From NCBI GenBank assembly GCA_963724805.1, contig CAVRWA010000012.1, forward strand, positions 1 to 64,000: a stretch of DNA of 64,000 nucleotides, in the 5' to 3' direction. This stretch comes from CAVQZA01 sp963724805. GTDB lineage: Bacteria; Actinomycetota; Thermoleophilia; Gaiellales; Gaiellaceae. Both the position numbers and the translations under genes were made by a program. This document shows, piece by piece, positions 8,235 to 17,269 of the stretch (the first letter of the stretch is position 1; every line of letters starts with the position of its first letter). Below the pieces are notes generated by a model that saw only the letters and a list, made by a program, of their open reading frames with translations, ran no database searches and was not told the origin of the DNA.

Positions 8235-8522
8235 CTAGCTGGCCTGTTCGTTCTTTGCGGCCTCGGCGAGACGGTCGTTGAAGCCTCGAAAGAACGCCGC
8301 TTGGAGCTCGGCGCGCAGAGAGCTGGCCTCAAACGCCTCGCCGATGAAGGTCCAGCTGGGAGCCGCCGCGTAGCCCTCGCGGTAAGCAGCGAGTTGGGTG
8401 CCGTCAAGGTCCGCAGGGCACGGTGGTTCCACGAAGGTGGTTATCGGCAACACCCCCACCGCAGTCGAAGAGTGATTGGGCGTAGATTTGTCTCGGTTGG
8501 CCACTTCGTGCTCGTGCGTCAC
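8235..8522 (-). CDS. hypothetical 95-aa protein
   Basis: Reads like a real small soluble protein: VGVLPITTFVEPPCPADLDG, then AAYREGYAAAPSWTFIGEAF and AAFFRGFNDRLAEAAKNEQ. It is helical, has no signal peptide or membrane span and has balanced composition unlike its shadow frames. It stands alone between the duplicated block and the 8.8-kb hairpin. I do not recognise a family. Confidence 0.5.
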   Translation of the reverse strand: MTHEHEVANRDKSTPNHSSTAVGVLPITTFVEPPCPADLDGTQLAAYREGYAAAPSWTFIGEAFEASSLRAELQAAFFRGFNDRLAEAAKNEQAS

Positions 8523-8814
8523 TTCAGGGACACTCGGATCGAACGAAGCGAGTGGACTGGTGATGAAGAGGCGCTAAGGCGCGGCGCGTACTTCCCCGAC
8601 CCCGCCCTCGAGAGCGAGTGGATCGTGACAACGCCTCCGCACGTGGCTGAAGACGAAGTGCGGCGGGTCTTCGTCGTCGAGCAGATCGAACCGACCTAGC
8701 CACGACGGGTCGCGTGGCCTTACGGTCGGGCGCGGAGCGCCAACGGGTAGCAACCGGATCAGTAGTTGGCCGCTCGCCATTCGTGGAAAGGAGCCGTTAG
8801 CAGAAACGGCCCTT

Positions 8815-8870
8815 CGAGTAGGTTGAATTGGGAGCGGTGTCAGGGGACTAAACACCGCTCCTCCCAGTAG
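8815..8870 (+). ncRNA. conserved hairpin with GGGGACTAA loop, diverged copy
   Basis: GAGCGGTGT (8832-8840) pairs perfectly with ACACCGCTC (8852-8860) around CAGGGGACTAA. The flanking GTAGGTTG matches the copies in the duplicated block at 7009 and 12570, while the sequence further out differs. A 9-bp stem retained with the same loop supports a structural role. The rest of 8523-9150 shows no gene I can support. Confidence 0.45.
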
Positions 8871-9150
8871 AAAGGCGAGCCTAAACGCGAGCCTATTAGG
8901 GAGAGGGGTGACGGAGCGCGCACCCTTGCGCATGCGGCGCTCCGCCGCCCTTGCGTGATGTCGATGCGCCCGCAAGAGGGAACTCAACCCAAAGCGCGAT
9001 CAGGCACCGGATCGTAGTTCCCGTGTCCAGGCACACATCCGGGAAAACTACGCAACCGGACGGTAGGAAATAGAGACGTGGCCTGTCACAGTCCGTGGCC
9101 TCCAAGTAGGGCGAGGTCTACCGTGCCGGTTAACCTCTCCTCTCCTGGTC

Positions 9151-9235
9151 GAGAACCCCGCTGGGATCGACTCCTCGGTGGGGTTCTCGCCTTTTCAGGC
9201 CTCCCCGTTCGCAGACGGCCACGGGGCCTTTCTTT
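9151..9235 (+). terminator. two tandem intrinsic-terminator-like hairpins
   Basis: First: GAGAACCCC (9151-9159) with GGGGTTCTC (9180-9188), then CCTTTT. Second: AGGCC..CCCCGT with ACGGGGCCT (9197-9228), then TTCTTTC. Both point rightwards, so something transcribed from the left should end here, although the only structure seen upstream is the hairpin at 8.8 kb. Confidence 0.6.
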
Positions 9236-9388
9236 CGCGCCGAGGCTCTCATGCCGAACTCGAGGGCCTTTGCCGTGACCCCTTCGGGATCAGCTGTTGG
9301 AATGGTTCGTTCGGGAATAACGGCCTCGGCGCGGGGTCTTCAGCGGTAGGACGGGCCCAACGGGGGCCCGCAGACAGAAGGAGATGAC

Positions 9389-9985
9389 ATGAACACGAAT
9401 GTAGAACCCCGCGCGGCGACGCGCGGACGGAGATGGTTTTCCCGGTCTAGCCGGCTGCTGCTCGCGGGGATCGTGGCCGCTATCGCGGCGCTCTCGCTGG
9501 TGGCGCAGGTCGCCCTGGCCGGACCCCCGAGCCCCACGGGGGTCCCAGACCAAATCCAGCCTGACGTCGTCAGCAACAAGGTGTTCCTGATCGGTCACGG
9601 GGTCGGCGTCCAGATCTACACCTGCAATGGCTCCGTGTGGAGTTCCGCCGTGCCGCGGGCGGACCTGTTCGACGACAACGGCAAGCTGATCATCAAGCAC
9701 TTCGCCGGCCCGTCCTGGCAGGCCGCGGACGGCAGCAAAGTCGTCGGCACGGTCGTGGACAAGGTCACCCCCGATCTCAGCGCCATCCCTTGGGTGCTCC
9801 TGTCCGCAAAGACAACTCCGGGGGCCGACGGTGATCGACTCGTGGACACGACCTTCATCCAGCGGCTCCACACCACCGGCGGTCTCCAGCCCCCCGCCGC
9901 GGACTGCAACGCCGCAACGGCAGGGACCGTGGTCGAGGTCCCCTACACGGCCGAGTACGTCTTCTGGAAGCACACAGCTGCTTGA
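9389..9985 (+). CDS. exported DUF3455-family protein
   Basis: ATG follows the strong site AGAAGGAG. A Tat/Sec-like N-terminus with Arg residues and a long hydrophobic stretch (LLLAGIVAAIAALSLVAQVA) ends near ALA-GPPSP. The mature part shows the DUF3455 pattern: VFLIGHGVGVQIYTCNGSVW, ADLFDDNGKLI, HFAGPSWQAADGSKVVG, IPWVLL and the end QRLHTTGGLQPPAADC plus PYTAEYVFWK. Family members are exported and have no assigned biochemical role. It is monocistronic and complete (198 aa), preceded by two terminators. Confidence 0.85.
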   Translation: MNTNVEPRAATRGRRWFSRSSRLLLAGIVAAIAALSLVAQVALAGPPSPTGVPDQIQPDVVSNKVFLIGHGVGVQIYTCNGSVWSSAVPRADLFDDNGKLIIKHFAGPSWQAADGSKVVGTVVDKVTPDLSAIPWVLLSAKTTPGADGDRLVDTTFIQRLHTTGGLQPPAADCNAATAGTVVEVPYTAEYVFWKHTAA

Positions 9986-10157
9986 CCTCACCACGTCGTG
10001 AGGATCCAAAGCAGCCCGCGACGCTAGCTGGGTCGCACAAGGGATCGTGCTCGAAGGGCGGGAGGTCGGATGGTCCGGCCTCCCGCCAACCGGTCTCGGG
10101 ATTGCAGGGAACGCGTTGGGCGCGTTTGTGCGCGCTACTAGGCCCGAAGCAGCGCAG

Positions 10158-10287
10158 CAGTTCGCGGGGGTGGGCAGGTAGTGCGCTACCGGCGCTCCAA
10201 ACCGGTGGTCATCTGAAGCTCACGCAGTGCCGCTACGCGGGGATCACGAACGCTAACGCCGGCTCGCAGCGAGCACCGTAGCGCTGG
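10158..10287 (+). repeat. 130-bp dispersed repeat, copy 1
   Basis: Aligns along its length with 32139-32269: CAGTTCGcGGGGGTGGGC, GCGCTACCGG, GGTCATCTGA, CTC(A/G)CGCA, TACGCG, TCACG, and an end GCGCTGG/GCGTTGG. It is rich in short internal complementarities (CGCTACG with CGTAGCG). Its first ~20 bases resemble the head of dispersed CG repeats A and E. It lies in a 350-bp gap without any other gene. Confidence 0.7.
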
Positions 10288-10333
10288 TCACCCAGGCGGC
10301 GACGTTTCGCGTCTTCCTCGTCGGTCTCAGTTG

Positions 10334-11503
10334 TCAGTGTTTCCTGAGTGGGATCGTGAAGGTGTCGATCTCGGTTACAGGCCCTGATGACCATGACTCC
10401 TGGGGACGTGGCACTGTTGTGTAGACGCCGTTGATGCTGGTGGTCGTTACGGTCACGCGCAGGAAGCCGTGTCGGTGTTGTTGGGAGTAGTTGTTGAGTG
10501 TCCAGCCGGTGACGGGGTCGGTCCATGGAACTGGCGGGGGTGCGCCGCCGACTCTGGCGAGGGTATGCAGGTTGGGGTAGCCGCCGGCGCCGGCGACGAC
10601 GTAGGCGAGCGTCTCTCCATCGGCGAGCGGGCGTGTGAATCGCTGGTAGGTGTGGATGTGGCCGGACAGCACCAGATCCGGCAGCCGGGCCGCCTTGGAG
10701 AACGCACCGTCGAGCATCTCGCGCATTGAGACGCTAGCGCCGTGGTGGCTGTCAACCGAAAGCGGCGGGTGGTGGAGCGCAACAAGCAAGGCACGATCTT
10801 TCGGGGCCGCTTTCAGCTCGCCGACCAGCCAGTCGACCTGGCTCCTTTTCACCACACCGTGCTCGGGTGCGTTTGTCGCAAGCCCGATGATCGTCGCCAA
10901 CGGGGTGTTCAGGGTCCAGTGGCAGTTGGGCTGGATCATTGTGGTGCGCTCGATGTCGCGTGCGTCGGGTGAGTGGCGAGGTTTGGTATCGCAGAAGTTC
11001 TTCATGAACGGCTCAAGCGAGCGGTGGTTCGGAGGCACACCGACGTCGGTGTCGTGGTTCCCCGGAATCGCGAAGATCGGCGCGGGATAGTGCAAGTAGG
11101 GCTCGTAAAACTGCGGGTAGTACAACCCGTGCTCGCCGTCGTAGTAGACGACATCACCAAGGTGATAGAAGAACGCCGGGAAGTGCTGTGCCGCATCCCT
11201 CTCCATCCAGTACGCCACGATCTGCTGCGGCCAGGCGTTGTCGATCCCGCCGGTATCACCCACCGTGTGGAACACGAGCCTCCCCGACTTCGCGATCGCG
11301 GTTACGGCGTCCTTCCCGATCACAGCTTCGAGGTCAAGACGGTACGGTGACTTGCCCGTAGGGTTCGGCAAGCGATGCCAGACCTGCTCTTCGTGCGGCG
11401 CCTTCGGAGCAGTAAGTTGCTCCGACGCCGACCCCGAATCGCGACCGAACTCAAACCCAGGCGCACCAAACACGAATCCCGCGGCTCCCTGATACATGCT
11501 CAC
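10334..11503 (-). CDS. calcineurin-like metallophosphoesterase
   Basis: The dimetal phosphoesterase motifs are all visible: HTVGDTGG (about 80-87), GDVVYYDGE, the hallmark IPGNHDTD, LVALHHPPLS and the paired histidines in VLSGHIHTYQRF. This is the purple-acid-phosphatase-like arrangement, with a beta C-terminal tail. GTG 11503 is chosen because GAGGAG lies 6-7 nt before it; the frame runs further upstream without support. No signal peptide is evident from this start, so location is uncertain although most neighbours are exported. It is monocistronic. Substrate unknown; a phosphomono- or diester is expected from the family. Confidence 0.85.
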   Translation of the reverse strand: MSMYQGAAGFVFGAPGFEFGRDSGSASEQLTAPKAPHEEQVWHRLPNPTGKSPYRLDLEAVIGKDAVTAIAKSGRLVFHTVGDTGGIDNAWPQQIVAYWMERDAAQHFPAFFYHLGDVVYYDGEHGLYYPQFYEPYLHYPAPIFAIPGNHDTDVGVPPNHRSLEPFMKNFCDTKPRHSPDARDIERTTMIQPNCHWTLNTPLATIIGLATNAPEHGVVKRSQVDWLVGELKAAPKDRALLVALHHPPLSVDSHHGASVSMREMLDGAFSKAARLPDLVLSGHIHTYQRFTRPLADGETLAYVVAGAGGYPNLHTLARVGGAPPPVPWTDPVTGWTLNNYSQQHRHGFLRVTVTTTSINGVYTTVPRPQESWSSGPVTEIDTFTIPLRKH

Positions 11504-11887
11504 GCTGGCTCCTCTCGAATCACGGAACGTGCCCCCTAAGCGCCGACTCGCAGGGCCGAAGGCGCAACACCTGCCTTGGCAGCCCGATTCCGTTGGCGCT
11601 GCGCCAAGGCAGCCCAGGGACAAAACAGGCAATAGCACCTCGAGCCGCCTGTTGCAAGAACTCCCTGGCTCGGACGGACTACGCGAGCGTTGCGGCTGAA
11701 TGTCAAGGCCGATCGCAGAGCGAGAGGGACGCGAGGCTTGAACCCTGCCTCGAGCTGGCATCCTGTCGAGTCGGTCCCCTGCTCAAGGAAGGAACTTGGT
11801 CAATTTCGCCGGAGCCTCCTTGATCAGTTGCTTCATGAAGGCGGTTTGGACAGTGAAGTAATCGTGTGGGAGGGCGCTGGCTTCCGT
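11504..11887. other. gene-free stretch with a 10-bp hairpin
   Basis: The only structure is CTGCCTTGGC (11571-11580) pairing with GCCAAGGCAG (11603-11612). It lies upstream of the metallophosphoesterase and might be a leader hairpin or the terminator of lost DNA. Confidence 0.4.
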
Positions 11888-12848
11888 ATCGCGCGCGCGT
11901 GCGCGCGAGGGACGAAGGCTGCGAGGACATGCACGCCGAAGGCTACGCCGCTGGTTTGGCCGCGCCCTAGTGTCTGATCGGGCCACGGGCCACAGAGCTG
12001 GGAACCGGTCGGGGCGCGGCAGGAGGGCACAACACGCGCGCGCTCCCGGCCAGTCCGCTGGGACGAGGTCGTCTCGCCCCACTTGCGCCGCGCCCAAAGA
12101 TAGCGCGACCCATCAAGAAGCAGGAGGCGGTCGTGGTGGCGACCGGCCGGGGCTGCGGGGGAAAGGAAACGCAAGACCGGCCGGTCAGGTCGAGGCGCGG
12201 CAGGACGCCCCGACACACCATCCACGGTAGCCAGTCGAGCCTCGCCTGCCCGAAGGCGCACCAGCCGCTTCCCCTAGTGCTAACGGGGACCGGCCGGAGC
12301 GTCAAGGATGCAACGCCACGCGGCCGGTTCCACCGAGGCACGACGCATCCCGACGCACCCCGATACGCCAACAAACACGGTACTCCGATCCTTCGCGCGA
12401 AGCGACCCCACCAGCGCCCTTGTCCTTCGCTCGCGTCCCTTCGTTCACGGCGCTGAGGCAACCGCGCACGCTCAGGTCGATGCTTGAACCCCCAGCCGAT
12501 CAACCGGCCGACCCGGAGCGCCAGCGACGGAGGCCAATAAGAACGGAACGAGAGGGATCGGGCCTGACAGGTAGGTTGCAGTGGGGAGCGGTGTGGGGGG
12601 ACTAACCACCGCACCCGGTCCGCCTCCCGACCACCCGATTTTCAGCAACGAGGGCGGAGCCGGATCGAACCGGGAACGAGAGACACGAGAAGAAACAGGT
12701 CGGGCGACGACCGCCGGTGTGCCGAGGCCAGACAACGCAACAAGGCCACGCTGCGCGCACACGCTGTTGGGCTTCACTACTTCTTGCCCCCCCAGACACC
12801 CCGCCTACGGTTGAGGAATACTGAGAGGAACGAGACGGAGGTCCTGCG

Positions 12849-13085
12849 GTGACCGAGATTTGGAGGGGACCGATACCGGGTCAGGGCGACGGGCGGATAC
12901 TTCGAGGTCTGGCGACGACCGAACGACCTCCGGCCCGAATGGCGGATCACCTGGCTACCGGACGGCGACGACGTGGGCCACACCTGGACACCGAGCCAGA
13001 CCTAGAGGTCGACGGGGTGGACGACAAGAACAAGCTACTCGCGTGGGGCCGTGAGCGCTTCGGGCCGAACGACGACAAGAAGTAG
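12849..13085 (+). pseudogene. degenerate second copy of the 79-aa ORF
   Basis: Compared with 7288-7527 it has lost 2 nt near the start (GAGAATTT to GAGATTT, and a GGA unit shortened) and 1 nt near the middle (GAGCACAG to GAGCCAG). The two losses restore the frame, so start and end match but about 45 central residues are scrambled. Consistent with relaxed selection after duplication. Confidence 0.65.
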
Positions 13086-13192
13086 AGCTGTTGCTACACG
13101 ACGTGTCAGGAATGTCCCCCCGACACCGAGGGCTATTCCTGATGGTTCAGTCTGGGGACTAGGGCGGGCCTCTTCTGTCGCAGGCTCGCCCG

Positions 13193-13483
13193 CTATGTCT
13201 CGGGGGGCAACGAAGGAGGCCCCGCCTTCATACTGAAGTTCTCGGGCGGCTGATGCTCTGGGATCAGCCCGAACCTGTCGAGGCTAAACCTGCGCCCACA
13301 GATCGCGCACAGCCCCGACGTGACGCCGAAACGGACTTCCTTCGTCTGCCGTAGCGGCGCGGCCCCGCCACCGTCGCAATCGCCTAGCCCTCCCCGACCC
13401 ATCCTGCTTGAGAGCCTAGCCGGGCGACACGTGGCTGAGCGGGAGCGCGAGGCCGGGGTAGCTTCCCGCGCGCCCGCCGTCAC
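13193..13483 (-). CDS. small zinc-motif protein, copy 2
   Basis: Duplicate of 7634-7924 with few substitutions and no frameshift. The GLCAICGRRFSLDRFG segment is unchanged, and most changes fall in the Arg/Ala-rich N-terminal part. This is weak evidence that only the C-terminal half is under constraint. Confidence 0.4.
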   Translation of the reverse strand: MTAGAREATPASRSRSATCRPARLSSRMGRGGLGDCDGGGAAPLRQTKEVRFGVTSGLCAICGRRFSLDRFGLIPEHQPPENFSMKAGPPSLPPET

Positions 13484-13731
13484 GGCACCTTCCCGTACCC
13501 CTCACTCTCCCTCCACGATCTCAGCGCTCGTGACTGACTCCAAGAGCATCTGCTTGATCTCCAGCGCCACGGCGCCACCGACTACTACGTCCCCTTCGGC
13601 ACCCCGTGGGGTACGTAAATCCGTCCTGTGGGTGCCTTAAATCGGTTCCGCCTTCGGGGCGCGAGCGGCGGCCGTAGCGAGCGGCGGCCGTAGAGTCATC
13701 CGTCCCCGTCGACCTTCCGAGGAGCTGGTTC

Positions 13732-14050
13732 TTGTTCTCGTCGCTTTGCTACCTGCTGGTCCGCTGCCTGGTGCAGCTCGTCCTGCTTCGGCCTCGCTCG
13801 CATGACTTCAAGGAACTCGAGATCGTCGTGCTTCGGCATCAGCTCGCGGTCCTTCGCCAGCAGACACATGGGCCGCAGCTGACGACGACCGACCGGGTCT
13901 TCCTCGCTGCGGCGAAGTCGGTTCTTGCCGCGCTCACGCTGGAAGTCGTTTCTGGTCACGCCAACGACGCTGCTGCGCTGGCACCGGCGACTGATCGCCC
14001 GCCGGTGGACGTACGCCGGTCGGGCCATCGTCCGAGAAGGGTTGCGAATG
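13732..14050 (+). pseudogene. IS481/IS3-type integrase-core transposase, N-terminal remnant
   Basis: First frame: HDFKELEIVVLRHQLAVLRR-like HTH leader and TTTDRVFLAAAKSVL. A shift near 13925 moves to a second frame with RSRWKSFLVTPTTLLRWHRR and LIARRWTYAGRAI. Both segments match in order the N-terminal HTH region of actinobacterial integrase-core transposases. The DDE catalytic domain is missing; the sequence breaks off near 14050. This is a relic, not an active element. Confidence 0.75.
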
Positions 14051-14359
14051 CGTTCATCCGTTCTTGATGTTGATCTGTGGCAGCTCGTGCGGTTGCTCAC
14101 GCGAATTGAGACGGCAAGAACCGAACCTCCCGGGATTCGACACCGATTACAAGCGTGGCTTGCTTCGCATCCGTGAAACCTACGCGGCTGGGTTCCCCGC
14201 CGGGGTGATCGACGGGACCGACCTCTTCGAACAAAGTCAAGTCCGCAAAGTACGTGGCCGCATGGGCCGCCCCCGCTGGGGAGAGGTTGCTCGGGTGTTC
14301 TTCTGCGAGTGACTTGGAGTGTGGGGCATCCTGACCTACAGGAAGGTGGGTATCCCACG

Positions 14360-14584
14360 ATGACATTCAGCGAATGGTTCGAGTTCGTACGGGCGACCTG
14401 GCGCAAGGAGGAAGGTCAGACGATGGCCGAGTATGGCGTCGTCCTCGCCGTGATCACAATCGGCGCCGTCGGCGTGTTCACCTTGCTCGCGGGCGGGATC
14501 ACGGGGTCACTCAACAAGGTCACCGGGCTCCTCCCCGCCTGCGGGGGCTGGCCAGCCCGAAGGCTGGCTCAACCCGACTGTTAA
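14360..14584 (+). CDS. Flp/Fap-type pilin component
   Basis: ATG 14360 gives a 74-aa protein. Residues 14-45 are the Flp pilin signature: EEGQTMAEYGVVLAVITIGA, then VGVFTLLAGGITGSLNKV, with the invariant Glu-Tyr beside a 20-residue hydrophobic helix. Such pilins form tight-adherence pili after cleavage by a TadV-type peptidase. No other tad gene is in the window, so it is an orphan, possibly carried with the island. Downstream, CCCCGCCTGCGGGG and AGCCCGAAGGCTGGCT form short hairpins still inside the C-terminal codons. Confidence 0.8.
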   Translation: MTFSEWFEFVRATWRKEEGQTMAEYGVVLAVITIGAVGVFTLLAGGITGSLNKVTGLLPACGGWPARRLAQPDC

Positions 14585-14927
14585 TCCGGGCTGGGAGTGA
14601 GGCGAGGTCTTTCGGCTGCCTTGCTCTCGGCTCGGGGGTCTTGCGCCGCCGCCTCCTGGGTAGGACGCGGCAATAGACCCTCCGTCGGAGCGCTCAGCGC
14701 ATCGTCGTGCGCTCGGACTAGCGGTGTTGGGCGACGGGGCCCCGAGGAGGCAACAGAGATACACCCACGCGGTAGGTGGTCACCCCTCGAGCTGGACGGG
14801 CGACACCCATGGAAGAACCGCACCCTTTGAAACGCGGGGGGCCAACTGCGGTCGGTCGCCGCCCATGCGTTTCTCATTCGATCAGGCTGCGACAACTCTC
14901 CAACGCCGGGTGGCATGATCAAAGGGT

Positions 14928-15014
14928 GCCGCCAACGGTCTCCGAGATCTGGGAAAGCCAGGAGCAGCACGACCGATGGTTCGAGGCGAACGTGGCGCCG
15001 AACATTCCAGGGTT
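14928..15014 (+). pseudogene. fragment of a small ABM-like (monooxygenase-fold) protein
   Basis: The frame VPPTVSEIWESQEQHDRWFE followed by ANVAPNIPG matches the pattern of the complete gene at 25773-26060 (VVDVWDSREQFERFSEEKIV, then PAIQQVG). The N-terminal strands are absent and the downstream sequence is unrelated, so only about 30 codons remain. Confidence 0.45.
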
Positions 15015-15290
15015 GAGCAGGAGGTCATCGAACTCCACAGTGTTCACACGCCCTGAGGCTGTGACGGCTGCGCCGCAGGAGCCGATCTGCTGAGCGTTGT
15101 GTTTGAGGGGCGGGCGGTTCGATCATGAGCCACCTGCCGCGGCTTGTCGCAAATTGCGGGGAGTGCGACAACGGGCCGCTGCTATTTGCACCGCGGGGGC
15201 TGCAGGGGCACGGCTCTACCCGGCGACCGGCGGTTTTTGACCCCGCCGTTTTCTACCAGCTTGTCGTTCGCGTCGTCGTGTGGGCGGTTC

Positions 15291-15317
15291 GGGGAGCTGT
15301 GCCGCCCACAGCTCCCC
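15291..15317. terminator. strong 11-bp hairpin
   Basis: GGGGAGCTGTG (15291-15301) pairs perfectly with CACAGCTCCCC (15307-15317) around 5 nt. No T-run follows and no clear gene ends here, so it may be a leftover terminator or another RNA structure. Confidence 0.45.
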
Positions 15318-15656
15318 ATCGGGACTCAGGTGCCGGAGTCCGGGTGGCACATCGAATCCCGTCCGCCCGTGTTCGCAGCGTGGTCGTTTTGTGGTGTGGC
15401 CGCCTCGCGCGTTTGGGGGGCTTTCTGTCGGCATCGCCACCGGGCCTCCTCGAGGCCGGATCCTGCGACCCGCACGAGATCCTGTGACGTGTGGGTACTG
15501 ACCGCACTTCTCAGCTCGGTTGGGGTGGGTTAGCTCTTCGCCGCTCGGCGGGTGAGGTAGTGGCCGAGAGTTCGCGCGCCGCGGCGCAGGGTGTGAGGCT
15601 TCTTGTCCGCCTGCCGCGGTGCGGTGTCCGCGGGCCGTTTCGCGTCGAGGCGATCT

Positions 15657-15875
15657 CTAGTTCTGGAGGACCAGCTCGCCACGTGTACTCGGGGTGTATG
15701 CGTACGGGTGGTGGAAGGCATCGAGTGCAAGTTCGGGTGCGACGGCGAACGCGAACTCATCGCCAGTCTGCCAATCCATGACTTGTACAGTGAGCGTCTT
15801 GTCCGCGGGATCCCAGAGCAGGGTCACGTCGATCCCGCAGGAAGATCGGAAGGCGAGTTCGACCGACTGTGCCAC
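15657..15875 (-). CDS. hypothetical 72-aa protein
   Basis: A compact beta-rich sequence: VELAFRSSCGIDVTLLWDPA, then DKTLTVQVMDWQTGDEFAFA and HHPYAYTPSTRGELVLQN. It reads like the small cytosolic actinobacterial proteins of about 75 residues that have a WDP-x6-V-x-V core. No membrane span, no neighbours in operon. Function unknown. Confidence 0.55.
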   Translation of the reverse strand: MAQSVELAFRSSCGIDVTLLWDPADKTLTVQVMDWQTGDEFAFAVAPELALDAFHHPYAYTPSTRGELVLQN

Positions 15876-16198
15876 CCACCAAGTGTTGGCTCCGCGCCTC
15901 GAGGCGGCACCGTTCGATCGGGCGGTATTGACCTACCCGATCGTGAGCGACCGCTGTCGAGGGGTGAGTAGCGGATCGCGCAACTTCGGCGTATAACGTT
16001 GGGTCCTAGCGCCTGCGGCGTTGGTCACCGCTCTGGTGTCGGACTGAAACGCGGCTCCCTCGCTCAGGGAATCAACTTCCCCGGCTGGGGAGACTCGATC
16101 CGGCCCTCTCCCCGGCGGAGACCGGCACGGTAGGCGCTAGCTGTTGTCTGGAGCGAGTGCGTCGGACTCAGCTACTAGGGGCGGCGCGTGGCTTGCGC

Positions 16199-16414
16199 TC
16201 AGACGAGGATGCGTAACGCTGTTTGGTGTGGGCAGCCGCGGGCGGGGAGTTCGGTCGCGAGGTGGAGGTCGACGTCGTGGCTGATCGCGAGCATGAGTGC
16301 GTCCTTGAACGAGTAGCCGGCGCGTCGTAGCTCGTCGCAGCGCCAGAGGAAGACTCGATCGTTCTCGTTCTCTGCCGTATCGATCGATTCGATCTGGTCG
16401 GTCGGCAGGCTCAT
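16199..16414 (-). CDS. small paralogue family protein 1
   Basis: 71 aa from ATG 16414, after an AAGGAGG site. Core: DRVFLWRCDELRRAGYSFKD, then ALMLAISHDVDLHLATELPA and RGCPHQTALRIL. The same core occurs at 16820-17242 and, broken, at 17690-17930. It is helical and soluble, with an RVFxWR lead-in and an RGCPHxTALRIL tail. No known family comes to mind. A hairpin that could mask the ribosome binding site precedes it (16424-16447). Confidence 0.65.
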   Translation of the reverse strand: MSLPTDQIESIDTAENENDRVFLWRCDELRRAGYSFKDALMLAISHDVDLHLATELPARGCPHQTALRILV

Positions 16415-16423
16415 CGTGTTGTT

Positions 16424-16447
16424 CCTCCTTGGCCGGAAGGAAGGAGA
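16424..16447 (-). promoter_or_regulatory. putative Shine-Dalgarno-sequestering hairpin
   Basis: On the mRNA, UCUCCUU pairs with AAGGAGG, the ribosome binding site of the gene starting at 16414, around the loop CCUUCCGGCC. The equivalent position before the paralogue at 17242 has the same CCGGCC loop and complementary arms, so the leader is shared. Confidence 0.45.
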
Positions 16448-16819
16448 GTCGACCTCCGGTGTCCGCATCCTCCTCTCGGGTGGACTACCCCGAGAGCCGC
16501 CGGCGTTGCCGAGAGGCTGGGAGCACCCGACTTCGCCAAACCAGAAGGTCGGCATATCGCCGCGGTTCCTTGAGCCGCCCGATTGCTTTCACACCGCGAC
16601 GATCTGTGCAGGCCGCAGACCATGTCGACGGAGCAACGCGTCGAGGGCCTCCTCAGCGGTCCCATCATCCTCCGGGCGCGCACCGCTACAGTCACGCTTG
16701 CCGCCTAGCTCGCTTGTGGGGGCAAGGGCCCATCAGTGAGCCTACTGGCGGTGCGAGGGCGAACAGCACGCGAGAAGGCGCAAAGGCTGCGCAGTCCCCC
16801 GTCACGTCCCGGCTTCCTC

Positions 16820-17242
16820 TCATTCAGCACGCAGCCAGACGAGCGTCTCACCAGCGGCACGCTCGAGTGTTATGCGTTCATCGATCGCCAGCCGCGTCGC
16901 GGCCATGACTACGAGCGTGCGGTCTAGCTGGGCGTTCTCAGCAAGCTGCAGGTAGCTCTGCGGGTTGGGCCCCTGGCCTAAGACGTCAACAATGGCTTGG
17001 CGTGCCGCAGCCCGCTGCTCCGCCGTGTAGAGGAGGATCCGCAGCGCGGTCTCATGCGGGCAGCCCTGCGCGGGGAGATCGAGCGCAAGCTGCAGGTCGA
17101 CCTCGGTGTTCACCGCGAGCAGGATCGCGTCCTTGAGGTCGTAGCCGGCCCCGCGGAGCTCCTCACAGCGCCAGCGAAACACTCGAACGTGTTCGTCCTC
17201 TGCCGAATCGTCGAACTCGATCGGGGCGGATGCTGAGCTCAT
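16820..17242 (-). CDS. small paralogue family protein 2
   Basis: 140 aa from ATG 17242 after AAGGAGA. Residues 18-70 match the 71-aa paralogue (VRVFRWRCEELRGAGYDLKD, then VDLQLALDLPAQGCPHETAL). It has an extra helical domain of about 65 residues (EQRAAARQAIVDVLGQGP; TLVVMAATRLAIDERITLER) ending in LVWLRAE. The shorter paralogue may be a truncated form. It is monocistronic with its own leader hairpin. The conserved Cys-Pro-His could bind metal, but that is a guess. Confidence 0.65.
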   Translation of the reverse strand: MSSASAPIEFDDSAEDEHVRVFRWRCEELRGAGYDLKDAILLAVNTEVDLQLALDLPAQGCPHETALRILLYTAEQRAAARQAIVDVLGQGPNPQSYLQLAENAQLDRTLVVMAATRLAIDERITLERAAGETLVWLRAE

Positions 17243-17249
17243 GTGCGAT

Positions 17250-17269
17250 CTCCTTTGGCCGGAAGGGAG
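17250..17269 (-). promoter_or_regulatory. putative Shine-Dalgarno-sequestering hairpin, second copy
   Basis: On the mRNA, CUCCCUU can pair with AAAGGAG (one C/A mismatch) around CCGGCC, covering the ribosome binding site of the gene starting at 17242. It matches the leader at 16424-16447 in position and loop. Confidence 0.4.

Larger units (their letters stand above)
11888..13589 (+). repeat. 1.7-kb duplicated block, copy 2, starting at CG repeat copy B
   Basis: Direct duplicate of 6328-8030, displaced about 5.56 kb. It begins exactly with ATCGCGCGCGCGTGCGCGCG at 11888 but lacks the GGGGTGGGCGG head present before copy A. The 79-aa ORF in this copy has indels. The hairpin with the GGGGACTAA-type loop recurs at 12588-12612. 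The right end abuts an IS481-like remnant after about 140 bp that include a 16-bp tandem repeat near 13660. Confidence 0.85.
14585..15656. other. gene-poor stretch with gene fragment and hairpin
   Basis: No complete gene is supportable over this kilobase. It contains a short fragment of an ABM-like protein and one strong 11-bp hairpin, both listed separately. Confidence 0.5.

Noticed and set aside
10334..11761. 475-aa version of the phosphoesterase
   Set aside because: The extra N-terminal 86 residues are Arg/Ser-rich and have no start signal; GTG 11503 has GAGGAG at proper spacing.
14064..14312. 82-aa ORF between the transposase remnant and the pilin gene
   Set aside because: Some protein-like composition (TYAAGFPAGVIDGTDLFEQS), but the start lies in transposase debris and no family or ribosome binding site supports it.
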